From positions 1 to 53,476 of the forward strand of contig JAEUJN010000077.1 in the NCBI GenBank assembly GCA_016794595.1: 53,476 bases of DNA, read 5' to 3'. The position numbers were made by a program, and so were the translations under genes. Shown here one piece after another: positions 1-7,577 of the stretch (within the stretch, counting starts at the first letter, position 1; each line of letters opens with the position of its first letter). The notes below the pieces were generated by a model that was not told the origin of the DNA, did not search any database, and saw only the letters and a list, made by a program, of their open reading frames with translations. Source of the stretch: Kineosporiaceae bacterium (GTDB lineage: Bacteria; Actinomycetota; Actinomycetes; Actinomycetales; Kineosporiaceae).

Positions 1-215
1 TGGGGGAGCGGATCGCGGCCGAGCTGGGCCGCAAGTACGGTGAGCGCGGGTACGCGCCGTCCGCCGATGCCTGGTCGGGCCCGGACGCCGGGGGCCTGCG
101 TGTCCTCACCCCCCACAAGGCCATGGCGTGGTTCGCCTTTCCCGGCGACGTCACCCGGTTCCGCTTCCGGCGATCGGATCATGATCTGGACGCCGCCGCT
201 ACCGTGGAGCGATGA
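1..215 (+). CDS. 3' end of a PPOX-type flavoprotein gene (partial)
   Basis: The reading frame opens at base 3 and stops at TGA 213-215; the start lies outside the window. The visible C-terminal 70 residues contain GRKYGERGYAPSADAW, LTPHKAMAWFAFP and DVTRFRF. This pattern resembles the C-terminus of actinobacterial pyridoxamine 5'-phosphate oxidase-like FMN or F420-binding proteins with a split-barrel fold. The stop overlaps the ATG of the next gene by four bases (ATGA), so the two are probably translationally coupled. The substrate is not known. The family assignment rests on the tail only. Confidence 0.6.
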   Translation, partial: GERIAAELGRKYGERGYAPSADAWSGPDAGGLRVLTPHKAMAWFAFPGDVTRFRFRRSDHDLDAAATVER

Positions 216-853
216 CTGCGCCATCGCGGCCCGACATCGTGACCGATCTCGCTGCGTTGGAGGCGATCTACGGGGCGTTCCCCGAGAACGGCCGCCTCAA
301 GGAGACGCCGGTCATCACGCCGCTGCAACGGCGCTGGATCGAGGCGTCGCCCTTCGTGCTGATCGCCACCGCCGGCGAGGAGGGGCTGGACTGCTCGCCG
401 CGCGGTGACCCGGCGCCCGCCGTCCACATCGTCGACGAGCGCACCCTGCACCTGCCTGACCGGCGCGGCAACAACCGGCTCGACACGTTGCGCAACATCG
501 TCTCCGACGGCCGGGTGGGATTGCTGTTCCTGGTGCCCGGGCTGGGGACGACGGTGCGCGTCAACGGCACGGCGGTGCTGCGCACCGATCCGGAGCTGCT
601 GGAGCGGTACGCCATGGCGCGCCTGGACGGCCGCAAACTGCCGCAGACCGTGATCGAGATCGCCGTGCAGACGGTCTACACCCAGTGCCCCAAGGCACTG
701 ATCCGCTCGGACCTGTGGAACTCGGCGCACCACCGCAGGGCCGACGAACTGCCCACCGTGGGGGCGATCATGGCCGAGATCACCGACGGTGGCTTCGACG
801 GGGTGGCCTGGGACGCCGCCTATCCCCAGCGGATCGCGGACACCATCTACTGA
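212..853 (+). CDS. Pyridoxamine 5'-phosphate oxidase family flavoprotein (MSMEG_1061-like)
   Basis: The 213-residue product is a predicted soluble FMN-binding split-barrel protein. Residues about 35-125 carry the PPOX core: TPLQRRWIEASPFVLIAT, then CSPRGDPAPAV, HLPDRRGNNRLDTLRNI and VGLLFLVPG. These are typical of the MSMEG_1061 group of PPOX flavoproteins. The C-terminal half (QTVYTQCPKALIRSDLW) matches the CPKA segment of the same group. It starts at an ATG that overlaps the stop of the preceding PPOX gene, which suggests a two-gene operon. The reaction is probably FMN-dependent reduction or oxidation of a small molecule; the substrate is unknown. It ends before an imperfect hairpin at 914-974. 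Confidence 0.85.
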   Translation: MTAPSRPDIVTDLAALEAIYGAFPENGRLKETPVITPLQRRWIEASPFVLIATAGEEGLDCSPRGDPAPAVHIVDERTLHLPDRRGNNRLDTLRNIVSDGRVGLLFLVPGLGTTVRVNGTAVLRTDPELLERYAMARLDGRKLPQTVIEIAVQTVYTQCPKALIRSDLWNSAHHRRADELPTVGAIMAEITDGGFDGVAWDAAYPQRIADTIY

Positions 854-913
854 GCTCATTGAGCTGCTGAGTTATCCGGGGTTGGCCGAGGGCGGCCGCA
901 CCCGGACCCCACC

Positions 914-974
914 GCCGAGATCGCCGGCGTGGTGATCAACAGTCGAGAATGATCACAATCCTGGCGATCTCGGC
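914..974. terminator. Imperfect hairpin between convergent genes
   Basis: GCCGAGATCGCC at 914-925 pairs with GGCGATCTCGGC at 963-974. Inside it TGATCA pairs with TGATCA around the loop ACAGTCGAGAA, and there is a mismatched block between the two stems. It lies between the convergent PPOX gene and the small gene at 1037, so a bidirectional terminator is the simplest role. The inner TGATCA ends resemble those of the other hairpins in this window. Confidence 0.55.
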
Positions 975-1036
975 GAGTGGTGAGGGACTGCGGCGGGGGT
1001 CTCGGCGAACGGCGGGGGTGGTGAGGTGGGGACGGC

Positions 1037-1291
1037 TCAGCGCAGGTGGTGCGGTCGAGTGCCGAAACGGTTGCGCTTGCCCAGGGTCGACACTGTCTGA
1101 CGGGAGAGTTCGGCTCGATAGCGCGCGGTGACCTCGTCGGGGTAGCGATCGAAGGTGGCCAGCAGGTCAGCACGGTGCGCCGGAGTACTGTATGCCGCCA
1201 TCTCGCGACGGAGCCGTTCGCGCTCGGTGCGGGCCGAGCGCCGCAGGGTTCGCTCGGCACGCCAGATGACGTACCTGTCGGTCAGCGACAT
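1037..1291 (-). CDS. Small basic protein of unknown function
   Basis: The 84-residue product begins MSLTDRYVIWRAERTL and is rich in Arg, Glu and Ala. It looks helical, with a basic segment (RRSARTERERLRREMAAY) near residues 18-36 and a basic tail (GKRNRFGTRPHHLR). I chose the ATG at 1291 because GGGGAGG lies five bases upstream; an in-frame GTG two codons earlier would overlap that ribosome site. It has no signal peptide or membrane segment. It follows the ECF sigma gene in the same direction at a distance of about 120 bases, with its own hairpin and palindrome between. I do not recognise the family. Confidence 0.6.
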   Translation of the reverse strand: MSLTDRYVIWRAERTLRRSARTERERLRREMAAYSTPAHRADLLATFDRYPDEVTARYRAELSRQTVSTLGKRNRFGTRPHHLR

Positions 1292-1319
1292 GGGCACCTC
1301 CCCGTCGGTGCGCCGGACT

Positions 1320-1334
1320 CGAGGGTCACCCTCG
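1320..1334. promoter_or_regulatory. Short perfect palindrome upstream of the small gene
   Basis: CGAGGGTCACCCTCG is a 7-bp inverted repeat with one central base, 29 bases upstream of the start codon at 1291. It has the size of a repressor operator, but no regulator can be assigned. Confidence 0.3.
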
Positions 1335-1339
1335 CCCCT

Positions 1340-1373
1340 CCAGGGTACGTCGCCTCACCGGAAGCGACCCTGG
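1340..1373. terminator. Imperfect hairpin downstream of the ECF sigma gene
   Basis: CCAGGGT at one end pairs with ACCCTGG at the other, with a second GCGAC/GTCGC-like pairing inside. It lies in the 119-base gap between the sigma factor stop (1411) and the start of the small gene (1291). It may terminate the sigma transcript or be part of the small gene's leader. Confidence 0.35.
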
Positions 1374-1410
1374 ACGATGGGGCCTGCCCGGCGACCGGGG
1401 GCCACCCCTC

Positions 1411-2787
1411 TCAGGGCCCGGGCGTCGTGCAGGACGCCAGCCGGTCGTCGAGAAAGCGCCGCTCGGCCGGATTGGTGGTGAGCTCCAGGGCCCGGCGGTA
1501 CGCCTCAGCGGCCTGCTCCCGCCGGCCGATCCGGCGCAACAGGTCGGCCCGGGCCGCGTGCAGGTAGCGATAGTCGGCCAACGCCCCTCGCTGCCTGATC
1601 GCCTCGATCTCCGCCAGCCCCGCCTCGGGTCCCTCGAGCATCGAGGTCGCCACCGCGGCGTTGAGCGCCACCACGTCGCTCGGCGCGAGGAGCCTCAGCT
1701 GGTCGTAGAGCCCGCGGATGGAGCGCCAGTCGGTCTGCTCCCATCCGGGCGCCGTGGCGTGCAGCGCCGCGATCGCCGCCTCCACCTGGTAGGCGCCGAT
1801 GTGCCCGATGGCCAGCGCCCGGGTCAGCGTTGCCTGGCCCTGCGCGATCAGCGAGCGGTCCCACCGGGTGCGGTCCTGGTCCTCGAGCAGCACCAGCCCG
1901 CCGTGCGCGTCGATCCGGGTCGCCCTGCGGGCATCACTGAGCAGCATCAGTGCCTGCAGCCCCAGGGTCTCGGCCAGGGCCACCGCGCGCTCGTGGTCGA
2001 TGCCGGGCGAGCCGGTGATCGATCCCCTCCCCGACCCGGCCGCTGACCCGGCCCCCGCCCCCGGCCCGGTCCCGGACTCGGTCCCCCCACCGAGGTGAGG
2101 GCTCACCACCGCGGGCAGACGGTCCAGCAGCTCGGCCAGCAACCCCGCCAGCCAGCGCGCCTCGTCGCACAGGTCCCCGCGCACCAGGGCCGGCCCGTCG
2201 GCCGAGGTGTGCCCCTCGGTGAAGATCAGGTAGATCACCCGCAGCACCTCGGCGCACCGGGCCGGCAGATGTTCGCGTGCCGGGACGGCGAACGGCACCC
2301 CCGCCGTCCGGATCTTCGCCTTCGCCCGGACCAGGCGCTTGCCCAGGGTCGCCGGGGACAGCAGGAATCCGGCGGCGATCTGCCCGGTGGACAGCCCGCA
2401 CACCTCGCGCAAGGTCAGCGCCACCCGGGAGGCGGGGTCCAGGGCCGGGTGGCAGCACCCGAAGATCAGCGCGAGCTGGTCGTCGACCAGCTCCCCCGCG
2501 GGTCGCGGGGTGTGGCCCCCCTCGGCCGCCTCGACCAGGGCCGGCAGCCGTTGGGTGAACCGCTGCTCGCGGCGGATCCGGTCGATCGCCCGCCGCCGGG
2601 CGGTGGTGAGCAACCAGGCCCCCGGACGCTCCGGCGTGGTTCCCGGCCCCCAGCGGGCCGCGGCCTCGACGAAGGCCTCCTGGGCGGCGTCCTCGGCCAG
2701 GTCCAGGTCGCCCAGGTCCCGCCGCAGGGTGGCCACCAGGATGGGCCACTGGGCGGCGAAGACCTGGGCGACGCCGGGTGCGCGCAC
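1411..2787 (-). CDS. ECF42-type RNA polymerase sigma factor with C-terminal TPR-like extension
   Basis: The 458-residue protein has sigma region 2 at about 10-78 (DLAEDAAQEAFVEAAARWG, WLLTTARRRAIDRIRRE) and region 4 at about 118-165 (LTLREVCGLSTGQIAAGFLLSPATLGKRL). A long C-terminal half follows (DUF6596/TPR-like) with LPARCAEVLRVIYLIFTEG and ALHATAPGWEQTDW. This layout and the DGPF-protein gene just upstream define the ECF42 group, where the C-terminal extension is thought to control activity in place of an anti-sigma factor. The start is GTG, 33 bases after the DGPF gene's stop, in the same operon. Unusual feature: residues about 232-263 form a Gly/Ser/Ala-rich linker absent from the usual pattern, splitting the extension. 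Confidence 0.92.
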   Translation of the reverse strand: MRAPGVAQVFAAQWPILVATLRRDLGDLDLAEDAAQEAFVEAAARWGPGTTPERPGAWLLTTARRRAIDRIRREQRFTQRLPALVEAAEGGHTPRPAGELVDDQLALIFGCCHPALDPASRVALTLREVCGLSTGQIAAGFLLSPATLGKRLVRAKAKIRTAGVPFAVPAREHLPARCAEVLRVIYLIFTEGHTSADGPALVRGDLCDEARWLAGLLAELLDRLPAVVSPHLGGGTESGTGPGAGAGSAAGSGRGSITGSPGIDHERAVALAETLGLQALMLLSDARRATRIDAHGGLVLLEDQDRTRWDRSLIAQGQATLTRALAIGHIGAYQVEAAIAALHATAPGWEQTDWRSIRGLYDQLRLLAPSDVVALNAAVATSMLEGPEAGLAEIEAIRQRGALADYRYLHAARADLLRRIGRREQAAEAYRRALELTTNPAERRFLDDRLASCTTPGP

Positions 2788-2820
2788 GGTGGTCGTCTCG
2801 CGGGTCGATCCGGTGGACGA

Positions 2821-3192
2821 TCAGTCCGGCGCCCCGCCGAGGGTGCTCAGGTCGACGACCGGGCGCACCTCCACCGACCCGTAGCGAGCGGTCGGGGCCT
2901 TCGAGCCCCACGCCAGGGCGGCGTCCAGATCGGGGACGTCGACGATGTAGTAGCCGCCGAGCACCTCCTTGGTCTCGGCGAACGGGCCGTCCGTGGTCAC
3001 CGTCGCGCCGTCCCGGGTGGTGATCGTGGTCGCGGACTCGATCGGGTGCAGTGGGTCGCCGGCCACCAGGATGCCCGCCTCGGCCATGGCGCGGGTGTAG
3101 GCGAACCACTCCTGCATCTCAGCGGCGGCCTCCGGGCTGCCCTCGGCGGGGCCGGCGTGGGTGGCGGAGTAGAGCAGGAACATGTACTTCAT
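2821..3192 (-). CDS. DGPF-domain (YCII-related) protein, ECF42 partner
   Basis: The 123-residue protein starts MKYMFLLYS and carries the family signature DGPFAETKE at residues 68-76, followed by GGYYIVDVPDLDAALAW. It is a small cytoplasmic YciI-like ferredoxin-fold protein whose enzymatic role is not established. In Actinomycetota such genes are the conserved neighbours and main targets of ECF42 sigma factors. Here it is the first gene of the operon, with the sigma gene 33 bases downstream. GGAGG lies six bases before the ATG. An ECF-like promoter is visible at 3243-3271. Confidence 0.92.
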   Translation of the reverse strand: MKYMFLLYSATHAGPAEGSPEAAAEMQEWFAYTRAMAEAGILVAGDPLHPIESATTITTRDGATVTTDGPFAETKEVLGGYYIVDVPDLDAALAWGSKAPTARYGSVEVRPVVDLSTLGGAPD

Positions 3193-3242
3193 CGGTCCTC
3201 CAGTCGACCGTGAGCCGCCGGGGTGGCGAGCTCGCTACCCGG

Positions 3243-3271
3243 ACGACGAACAGCATCCCCGGGTTTGGACA
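3243..3271 (-). promoter_or_regulatory. Candidate ECF42-dependent promoter of the DGPF-sigma operon
   Basis: Read leftward, TGTCCA (-35) is followed after 17 bases by CGTCGT (-10), about 51 bases before the DGPF start codon. From memory, ECF42 promoters have a TGTCGA-like -35 and a CG(A/T)C-like -10, so this fits with one mismatch in the -35. It would make the operon autoregulated. Confidence 0.5.
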
Positions 3272-3325
3272 TCTCTCACCCGCCGAAACCCGCTCATGCT
3301 CCGCAGCCGCCGCTCGACGTCCGGT

Positions 3326-3339
3326 TGAGAACGTTTTCA
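3326..3339. promoter_or_regulatory. LacI/GalR-like operator palindrome
   Basis: TGAGAACGTTTTCA is a 14-bp palindrome with six of seven pairs matching and a central AACGTT, close to the general LacI-family consensus TGAAAACGTTTTCA. It lies about 165 bases upstream of the acyl-CoA dehydrogenase start. No LacI-family gene is in the window. Confidence 0.35.
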
Positions 3340-3502
3340 CAGCGTCACCCGCGGAGCATGAGCTGTCGGCTGGGGAACATGAGCCGGTTGGGTGGTGGGG
3401 TTCACACCTCAGCCCGGGGCCAGGCCCGGCTGGGGTGGCGATACTCGATGGCACCTGCGCCGGCGACGCACCTGCGCTCTCCACGAAGGGGTGGACACCA
3501 CC

Positions 3503-4714
3503 ATGGGACGTCTCCAGCACACCGAGGGTCTGACCGCCGACCAGCGCGAGATGCTGAAGCTGGTGCGGGAGTTCGTCGACGAGCAGATCATCCCGGTGGC
3601 CACCGAACTCGAGCACAAGGACGCCTACCCGGACGAGATCGTCGAGGGCATGAAGGAGATGGGCGTCTTCGGCCTGATGATCCCCGAGGAGTACGGCGGG
3701 CTCGGCGAGTCGCTGCTGACCTACGCCCTGGTGGTGGAGGAGATCGCCCGAGGCTGGATGAGCGTCTCCGGCATCATCAACACCCACTTCATCGTGGCCT
3801 ACATGCTGCTCCAGCACGGCACGGAGGAACAGAAGCAGCGCTACCTGCCCCGGATGGCGGCCGGTGAGGTGCGCGGCGGGTTCTCGATGAGCGAGCCGCA
3901 CTGCGGCAGCGACGTGTCCTCGATCCGGACCAAGAGCGTCCGGGCCGACGGCCCGGAAGGTGCTGCCAACTGGACGATCAACGGCCAGAAGATGTGGCTG
4001 ACCAACGGAGGGTCCTGCAACCTGGTCGCCGTCCTGACCAAGACCGACCTCGGCGCGAACTCGGTCTACAAGAACATGACCACCTTCCTGGTGGACAAGG
4101 AGTCCGGCTTCGGCGAGACCGCGCCCGGCCTGACCGTTCCGGGCAAGATCGAGAAGATGGGCTACAAGGGGGTCGACACCACCGAGCTCGTCTTCGACGG
4201 GTACGCGACCACCGACGCCCAGATCCTGGGCGGGGTCCCGGGCAAGGGCTTCTACCAGATGATGGACGGCGTCGAGGTGGGCCGGGTCAACGTCGCCGCG
4301 CGGGCGTGCGGGCTGGCGATGCGGGCCTTCGAACTCGGCATCCGCTACGCCCAGCAGCGGGAGACCTTCGGCAAGAAGATCGCCGAGCACCAGGCGGTGC
4401 AGTTCCGCCTGGCCGAGATGGCGACCAAGGTCGAGGCAGCACACCAGATGATGATCATGGCTGCGCGCAAGAAGGACGCCGGGGAGCGCAACGACCTCGA
4501 GGCGGGCATGGCCAAGTACCTGGCGAGTGAGTACTGCCGGGACGTCGTCGAGGACTCCTTCCGCATTCACGGTGGGTACGGCTACTCCAAGGAGTACGAG
4601 ATCGAGCGGCTCTACCGCGAGGCACCGATGCTGCTGATCGGTGAGGGCACGGCCGACATCCAGCGCATGATCATCGGTCGGCGCCTGCTGGAGGACTACG
4701 CGATCGAGGGCTGA
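3503..4714 (+). CDS. Acyl-CoA dehydrogenase, probable methylsuccinyl-CoA dehydrogenase type
   Basis: The 403-residue flavoprotein has the full acyl-CoA dehydrogenase fold: an N-terminal helical domain (FVDEQIIPVATELEHKD), an FAD-binding middle (GFSMSEPHCGSDVSS, WLTNGG), and a C-terminal helical domain (YAQQRETFGKKIAEHQAVQF). The catalytic Glu is in LIGEGTADIQ near residue 385. MSVSGIINTHFIVAYML and MGYKGVDTTELVFDG resemble, from memory, the dehydrogenase found in streptomycete ethylmalonyl-CoA (ccr) clusters, which oxidises methylsuccinyl-CoA to mesaconyl-CoA. A mesaconyl-CoA hydratase gene 13 kb away supports this. I chose ATG 3503; the 37 residues upstream in the same frame have no family similarity. 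A short-chain or branched-chain dehydrogenase remains possible. Confidence 0.85.
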   Translation: MGRLQHTEGLTADQREMLKLVREFVDEQIIPVATELEHKDAYPDEIVEGMKEMGVFGLMIPEEYGGLGESLLTYALVVEEIARGWMSVSGIINTHFIVAYMLLQHGTEEQKQRYLPRMAAGEVRGGFSMSEPHCGSDVSSIRTKSVRADGPEGAANWTINGQKMWLTNGGSCNLVAVLTKTDLGANSVYKNMTTFLVDKESGFGETAPGLTVPGKIEKMGYKGVDTTELVFDGYATTDAQILGGVPGKGFYQMMDGVEVGRVNVAARACGLAMRAFELGIRYAQQRETFGKKIAEHQAVQFRLAEMATKVEAAHQMMIMAARKKDAGERNDLEAGMAKYLASEYCRDVVEDSFRIHGGYGYSKEYEIERLYREAPMLLIGEGTADIQRMIIGRRLLEDYAIEG

Positions 4715-4778
4715 GACCCGGCCGGGGTCGAGGCCCTGCCAGAGCCGGACCGGCGCGACCGGCGCGACCGGGGGAGAC

Positions 4779-6407
4779 TCAGCCCTTGCGGGTGTGCCTC
4801 CCGCGCGGGGGCAGGCTCGCCGCGGGCAGGTGAAGCGCGCTGTCCGAGGCATGCCGCGGCGTGTAGGGCTGTCCCGAGGAGTCGAGCACGGGCAGGGCGG
4901 CGGTCGGCGGATCGGCCGGGGCGTGCGGCTGACCGCCGGCCGGGGGCGTCGCGGCGTCCGGCGACCTCAGCACCGACCACAGGGTCAGGAACCACAGCGG
5001 GACCAGCAGGGACTGGTTGATCATCAATCCCCAGGCCGCCCCGGCCACGCCGTCGATGACCGCCCCGCCCAGCATGAGCGAGAGCACCAGGGGCGCCTCG
5101 ACCAGCATCAGCCGGAACGTCCGCCGGGCCAGGCCCATGGCGTAGATGGTCACCGCGGGTCCGAGGCAGGCGCGGGCGGCGACCGATCCCAGGGCCACCG
5201 GCAACAGCACGCTGGCCGGACCGTCCCAGTTGTCCCGGAAGATCATCCGGCCCACCTCGTCCGGCATCAGCCAGAGGCCGGCGGTGTAGGTGAGGGCGAT
5301 GGCCACCATGGCGGCACTGGCGCCGGTGGCGATCGTCCACCGGGTCCGGGCGCCCAACCAGGCGCGGCGGGACAGCTCGGGCAGGGCGAAGGTGAACATG
5401 GCCGAGCTGAGCGTCTCCAGCGGCCCGACCAGCACCTGGGCGCCGCGGATCGCGGACACCGCCCCCTCGCCGACCAGGACGCCGACCAGCAGGAAGCCAC
5501 CGGTGAAGGCCCCGGAGGTGAGCAGGTTCTCGGTCAGGAAGAAGCGGGAGAGGTCCCAGGTGCGTCGTCCCCACGCAACGGCGGCCCGGGGGTCGGGGAC
5601 GACGCGCAGCTGGCTGAGCGCGATCACGACGCAGAACGCCGCCCCGCCTCCCCAGGCGAGGATGAGCCAGGCGGCATCGGCGTGGCCCAGGCGGATCAGT
5701 GCCGCGATCGCGCCGAACTGGATCAGTGCCCACAGGGCGTCGTTGGCTGCCGCGTTCCTCGCCAGGGACTGGGCGAAGAAGGCCATCCGGCAGGCGTCCT
5801 GCATGATCAGGGCCGGCAGGACCGCTGCCAGGGCGAGCAGGGCCCGGCCCGGGCCCGGTCGGTCGAGCACCAGCCAGAGCGCACCCCCGACCGCGGCGAC
5901 CACCACCGAGATCGTGACCGTGAGGCCGACGATGAAGCCGAACGCCTGGGTCAGCCCGGTCCTCCAGGCGGAGCCGTGCACATCGCTGAAGCGCACGCTC
6001 AGCACCTGACCCACCAGGGCCCGGCCGACGCCGATCACCAGGGTGAAGACGTAGAAGGCGTTGGTGAACGCGTCCAGCTGGGCCAGGCCCACCGATCGGG
6101 CGAGCACGACGAACAGCAGGGTGTTGGTCAGGGCGGTGATCACCTGGTCGGTGATGTTCCAGGACGCCCGGCGCGCCAGCCGCGCGTAGCGGGAACCGCC
6201 CGGCGGGGAGCCCGGGGGCGGCTCGTGCGGCGGTGGGGTGGACCCGGACCCCTGATCAGCCGTGCTCGCCGGGGTGGCGCCGTCCCGGATCGCCCGGGTC
6301 TCGACCCCCAGCTCGGGCACCGTGATCCCGCCGGTCACCGGGGGGCGCCCGTCCGGGCCGAGCTCGATCGGGCCGAGCCCGCTCGTCGCCGGCCGCTGGG
6401 TGGTCAC
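4779..6407 (-). CDS. Polytopic membrane protein, Wzx/MOP-type polysaccharide flippase-like
   Basis: The 542-residue protein has a disordered Pro/Gly-rich cytoplasmic N-terminus of about 80 residues, then 12 or more hydrophobic segments from about residue 84 (WNITDQVITALTNTLLFVV) to about 495. It ends in a Pro-rich tail. The repeated helix pattern and the FYVFTLVIGVGRALVGQVL and GAQVLVGPLETLSS segments fit the MOP superfamily, which includes Wzx flippases moving lipid-linked sugars across the membrane. It starts at GTG 6407. No glycosyltransferase lies nearby, so the substrate cannot be inferred. It is convergent with the acyl-CoA dehydrogenase, 64 bases apart. Confidence 0.7.
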   Translation of the reverse strand: MTTQRPATSGLGPIELGPDGRPPVTGGITVPELGVETRAIRDGATPASTADQGSGSTPPPHEPPPGSPPGGSRYARLARRASWNITDQVITALTNTLLFVVLARSVGLAQLDAFTNAFYVFTLVIGVGRALVGQVLSVRFSDVHGSAWRTGLTQAFGFIVGLTVTISVVVAAVGGALWLVLDRPGPGRALLALAAVLPALIMQDACRMAFFAQSLARNAAANDALWALIQFGAIAALIRLGHADAAWLILAWGGGAAFCVVIALSQLRVVPDPRAAVAWGRRTWDLSRFFLTENLLTSGAFTGGFLLVGVLVGEGAVSAIRGAQVLVGPLETLSSAMFTFALPELSRRAWLGARTRWTIATGASAAMVAIALTYTAGLWLMPDEVGRMIFRDNWDGPASVLLPVALGSVAARACLGPAVTIYAMGLARRTFRLMLVEAPLVLSLMLGGAVIDGVAGAAWGLMINQSLLVPLWFLTLWSVLRSPDAATPPAGGQPHAPADPPTAALPVLDSSGQPYTPRHASDSALHLPAASLPPRGRHTRKG

Positions 6408-6553
6408 GGGGTCCAGTCTCTCAGGCGTCGAGTTCGTGATCGGTGGATACCCCGTGGCCGGCTGCTCGCTCTCGTGGCTGCGGTCCGTGGCCCGGCCACG
6501 CCGGACGCCGGACGGTTGGGCGGCCCGGCGCGCGGTAGGCGAGGATGGGGGGC

Positions 6554-7450
6554 ATGTCGAACTTGGGACCCATGGGACGGCAGCGCCAGCCCGGACTGCC
6601 GACGCCGCCGCGCGGTGAGCCGATCGCGCGCTACGACACCTATCTGGAAGCCCAGCGCGTGGTCGACTTCCTGTCGGACAACCACTTCCCGGTGCAGTTC
6701 GTGACCATCGTGGGCAGTGGCCTGCGCATGGTCGAGCGGGTCACCGGGCGCCTGACCTACGGCCGGGTCGCCATCGCCGGCGCGGCGTCCGGGGCGTGGT
6801 TCGGCTTGTTCGTCGGCCTGCTGCTGACCCTGTTCGGCTCGAACTACCCGGCCGGTTTCGTGATCGCCTCGATGCTCATCGGGAGCGCCTTCGGCATGCT
6901 GTTCGGGGTCATCTCCTATGCGCTGACCGGGGGCCGGCGCGACTTCACCTCGACCAGCCAGATCGTGGCCAGTGAGTACGAGGTGCTGTGCATGCCCGAA
7001 CACGCGCGGGCGGCCATCGAACTGTTGCACACCATGCCGGATGGTGCCGGCCGCGATCGTCTGGGACGGCAGCCGGGTGGCCGGTCCGGCTCGCCGTGGG
7101 GCTCGGTCACCGATCCCGTGTCCGGACCGGGAGCCGAGGCGCGACCCAGTGACCCCTATGGCCCGCCACCGTCCGGGTCGCCCTCTCCCGGTCCCGGTCC
7201 GGGGGAGCCGGGCGGGCCGCCGGCGCCGCACGGCTGGCGTCCGACCTCGACGCCGTCCGCCACGTCCGAACAGCCCGGTCCCGCCGGGGAGCAACCCGCC
7301 CCCGTCCCGCCGGACCCTGATCCGGCGGCCACCCTCACCTACGGTCAGGTGATGGAGCAGCGACGCCGTGAGGCCCGCGAGCGCGCCGAGCGTGAGGCCC
7401 GAGAGCACGCCGATCGCGAAGGCCCGGACCGCAACCCCACCTCACCCTGA
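6554..7450 (+). CDS. General stress protein 17M-like membrane protein
   Basis: The 298-residue protein begins with a soluble YflT/GSP17M-like domain (RYDTYLEAQRVVDFLSDNHFP, VTIVGSGLRMVERVTGRLTYGR). Two close membrane segments follow (about residues 73-97 and 104-130), then a second small domain and a long Pro/Ser/Gly-rich tail. The tail ends in a charged helix (MEQRRREARERAEREAREH). Similar genes occur near corA in mycobacteria (Rv1234/Rv1239c region, from memory), matching the convergent corA here. I prefer ATG 6554, since GGCGAGG lies nine bases upstream; the ATG nine bases earlier is too close to that site. Its exact role is unknown. Confidence 0.75.
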   Translation: MSNLGPMGRQRQPGLPTPPRGEPIARYDTYLEAQRVVDFLSDNHFPVQFVTIVGSGLRMVERVTGRLTYGRVAIAGAASGAWFGLFVGLLLTLFGSNYPAGFVIASMLIGSAFGMLFGVISYALTGGRRDFTSTSQIVASEYEVLCMPEHARAAIELLHTMPDGAGRDRLGRQPGGRSGSPWGSVTDPVSGPGAEARPSDPYGPPPSGSPSPGPGPGEPGGPPAPHGWRPTSTPSATSEQPGPAGEQPAPVPPDPDPAATLTYGQVMEQRRREARERAEREAREHADREGPDRNPTSP

Positions 7451-7490
7451 CTCCAGCCCTCGCCCCCCTCGCCCCCCACCCCGCATCCCC

Positions 7491-7546
7491 CACCCCTCGT
7501 GATCATGCACTTTCGACTATTCGAAAGTGCATGATCACGAGGGGTG
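7491..7546. terminator. Perfect 26-bp hairpin, family A (bidirectional terminator-like)
   Basis: The 26-base arm at 7491-7516 is perfectly complementary to 7521-7546 with a CTAT loop. The arm contains the core TGATCATGCACTTTCGA. It lies between the convergent stress-protein and corA genes. The same core forms the fold point at 26721-26756, so this is a dispersed hairpin family. Confidence 0.85.
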
Positions 7547-7577
7547 AGGTCAGGGTGAGCGCCCAGCTGCGGACGGG

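Larger units (their letters stand above)
3193..3502. other. Divergent intergenic region with regulatory sequences
   Basis: This 310-base gap separates the DGPF-sigma operon (leftward) from the acyl-CoA dehydrogenase gene (rightward). It contains an ECF-type promoter (3243-3271), a 13-bp inverted repeat GCTCATGCTCCGC/GCGGAGCATGAGC at 3292-3304 and 3351-3363, and a LacI-like palindrome between them. I see no coding region. Confidence 0.6.

Noticed and set aside
914-974. CRISPR or phage attachment site
   Set aside because: Only one imperfect inverted repeat, no direct-repeat array, no tRNA and no integrase.
4794-6704. 636-residue ORF opposite the flippase gene
   Set aside because: It is rich in Gln, Gly, Arg and His as expected from the opposite strand of a GC-rich membrane protein gene; the sense strand encodes clear helices.
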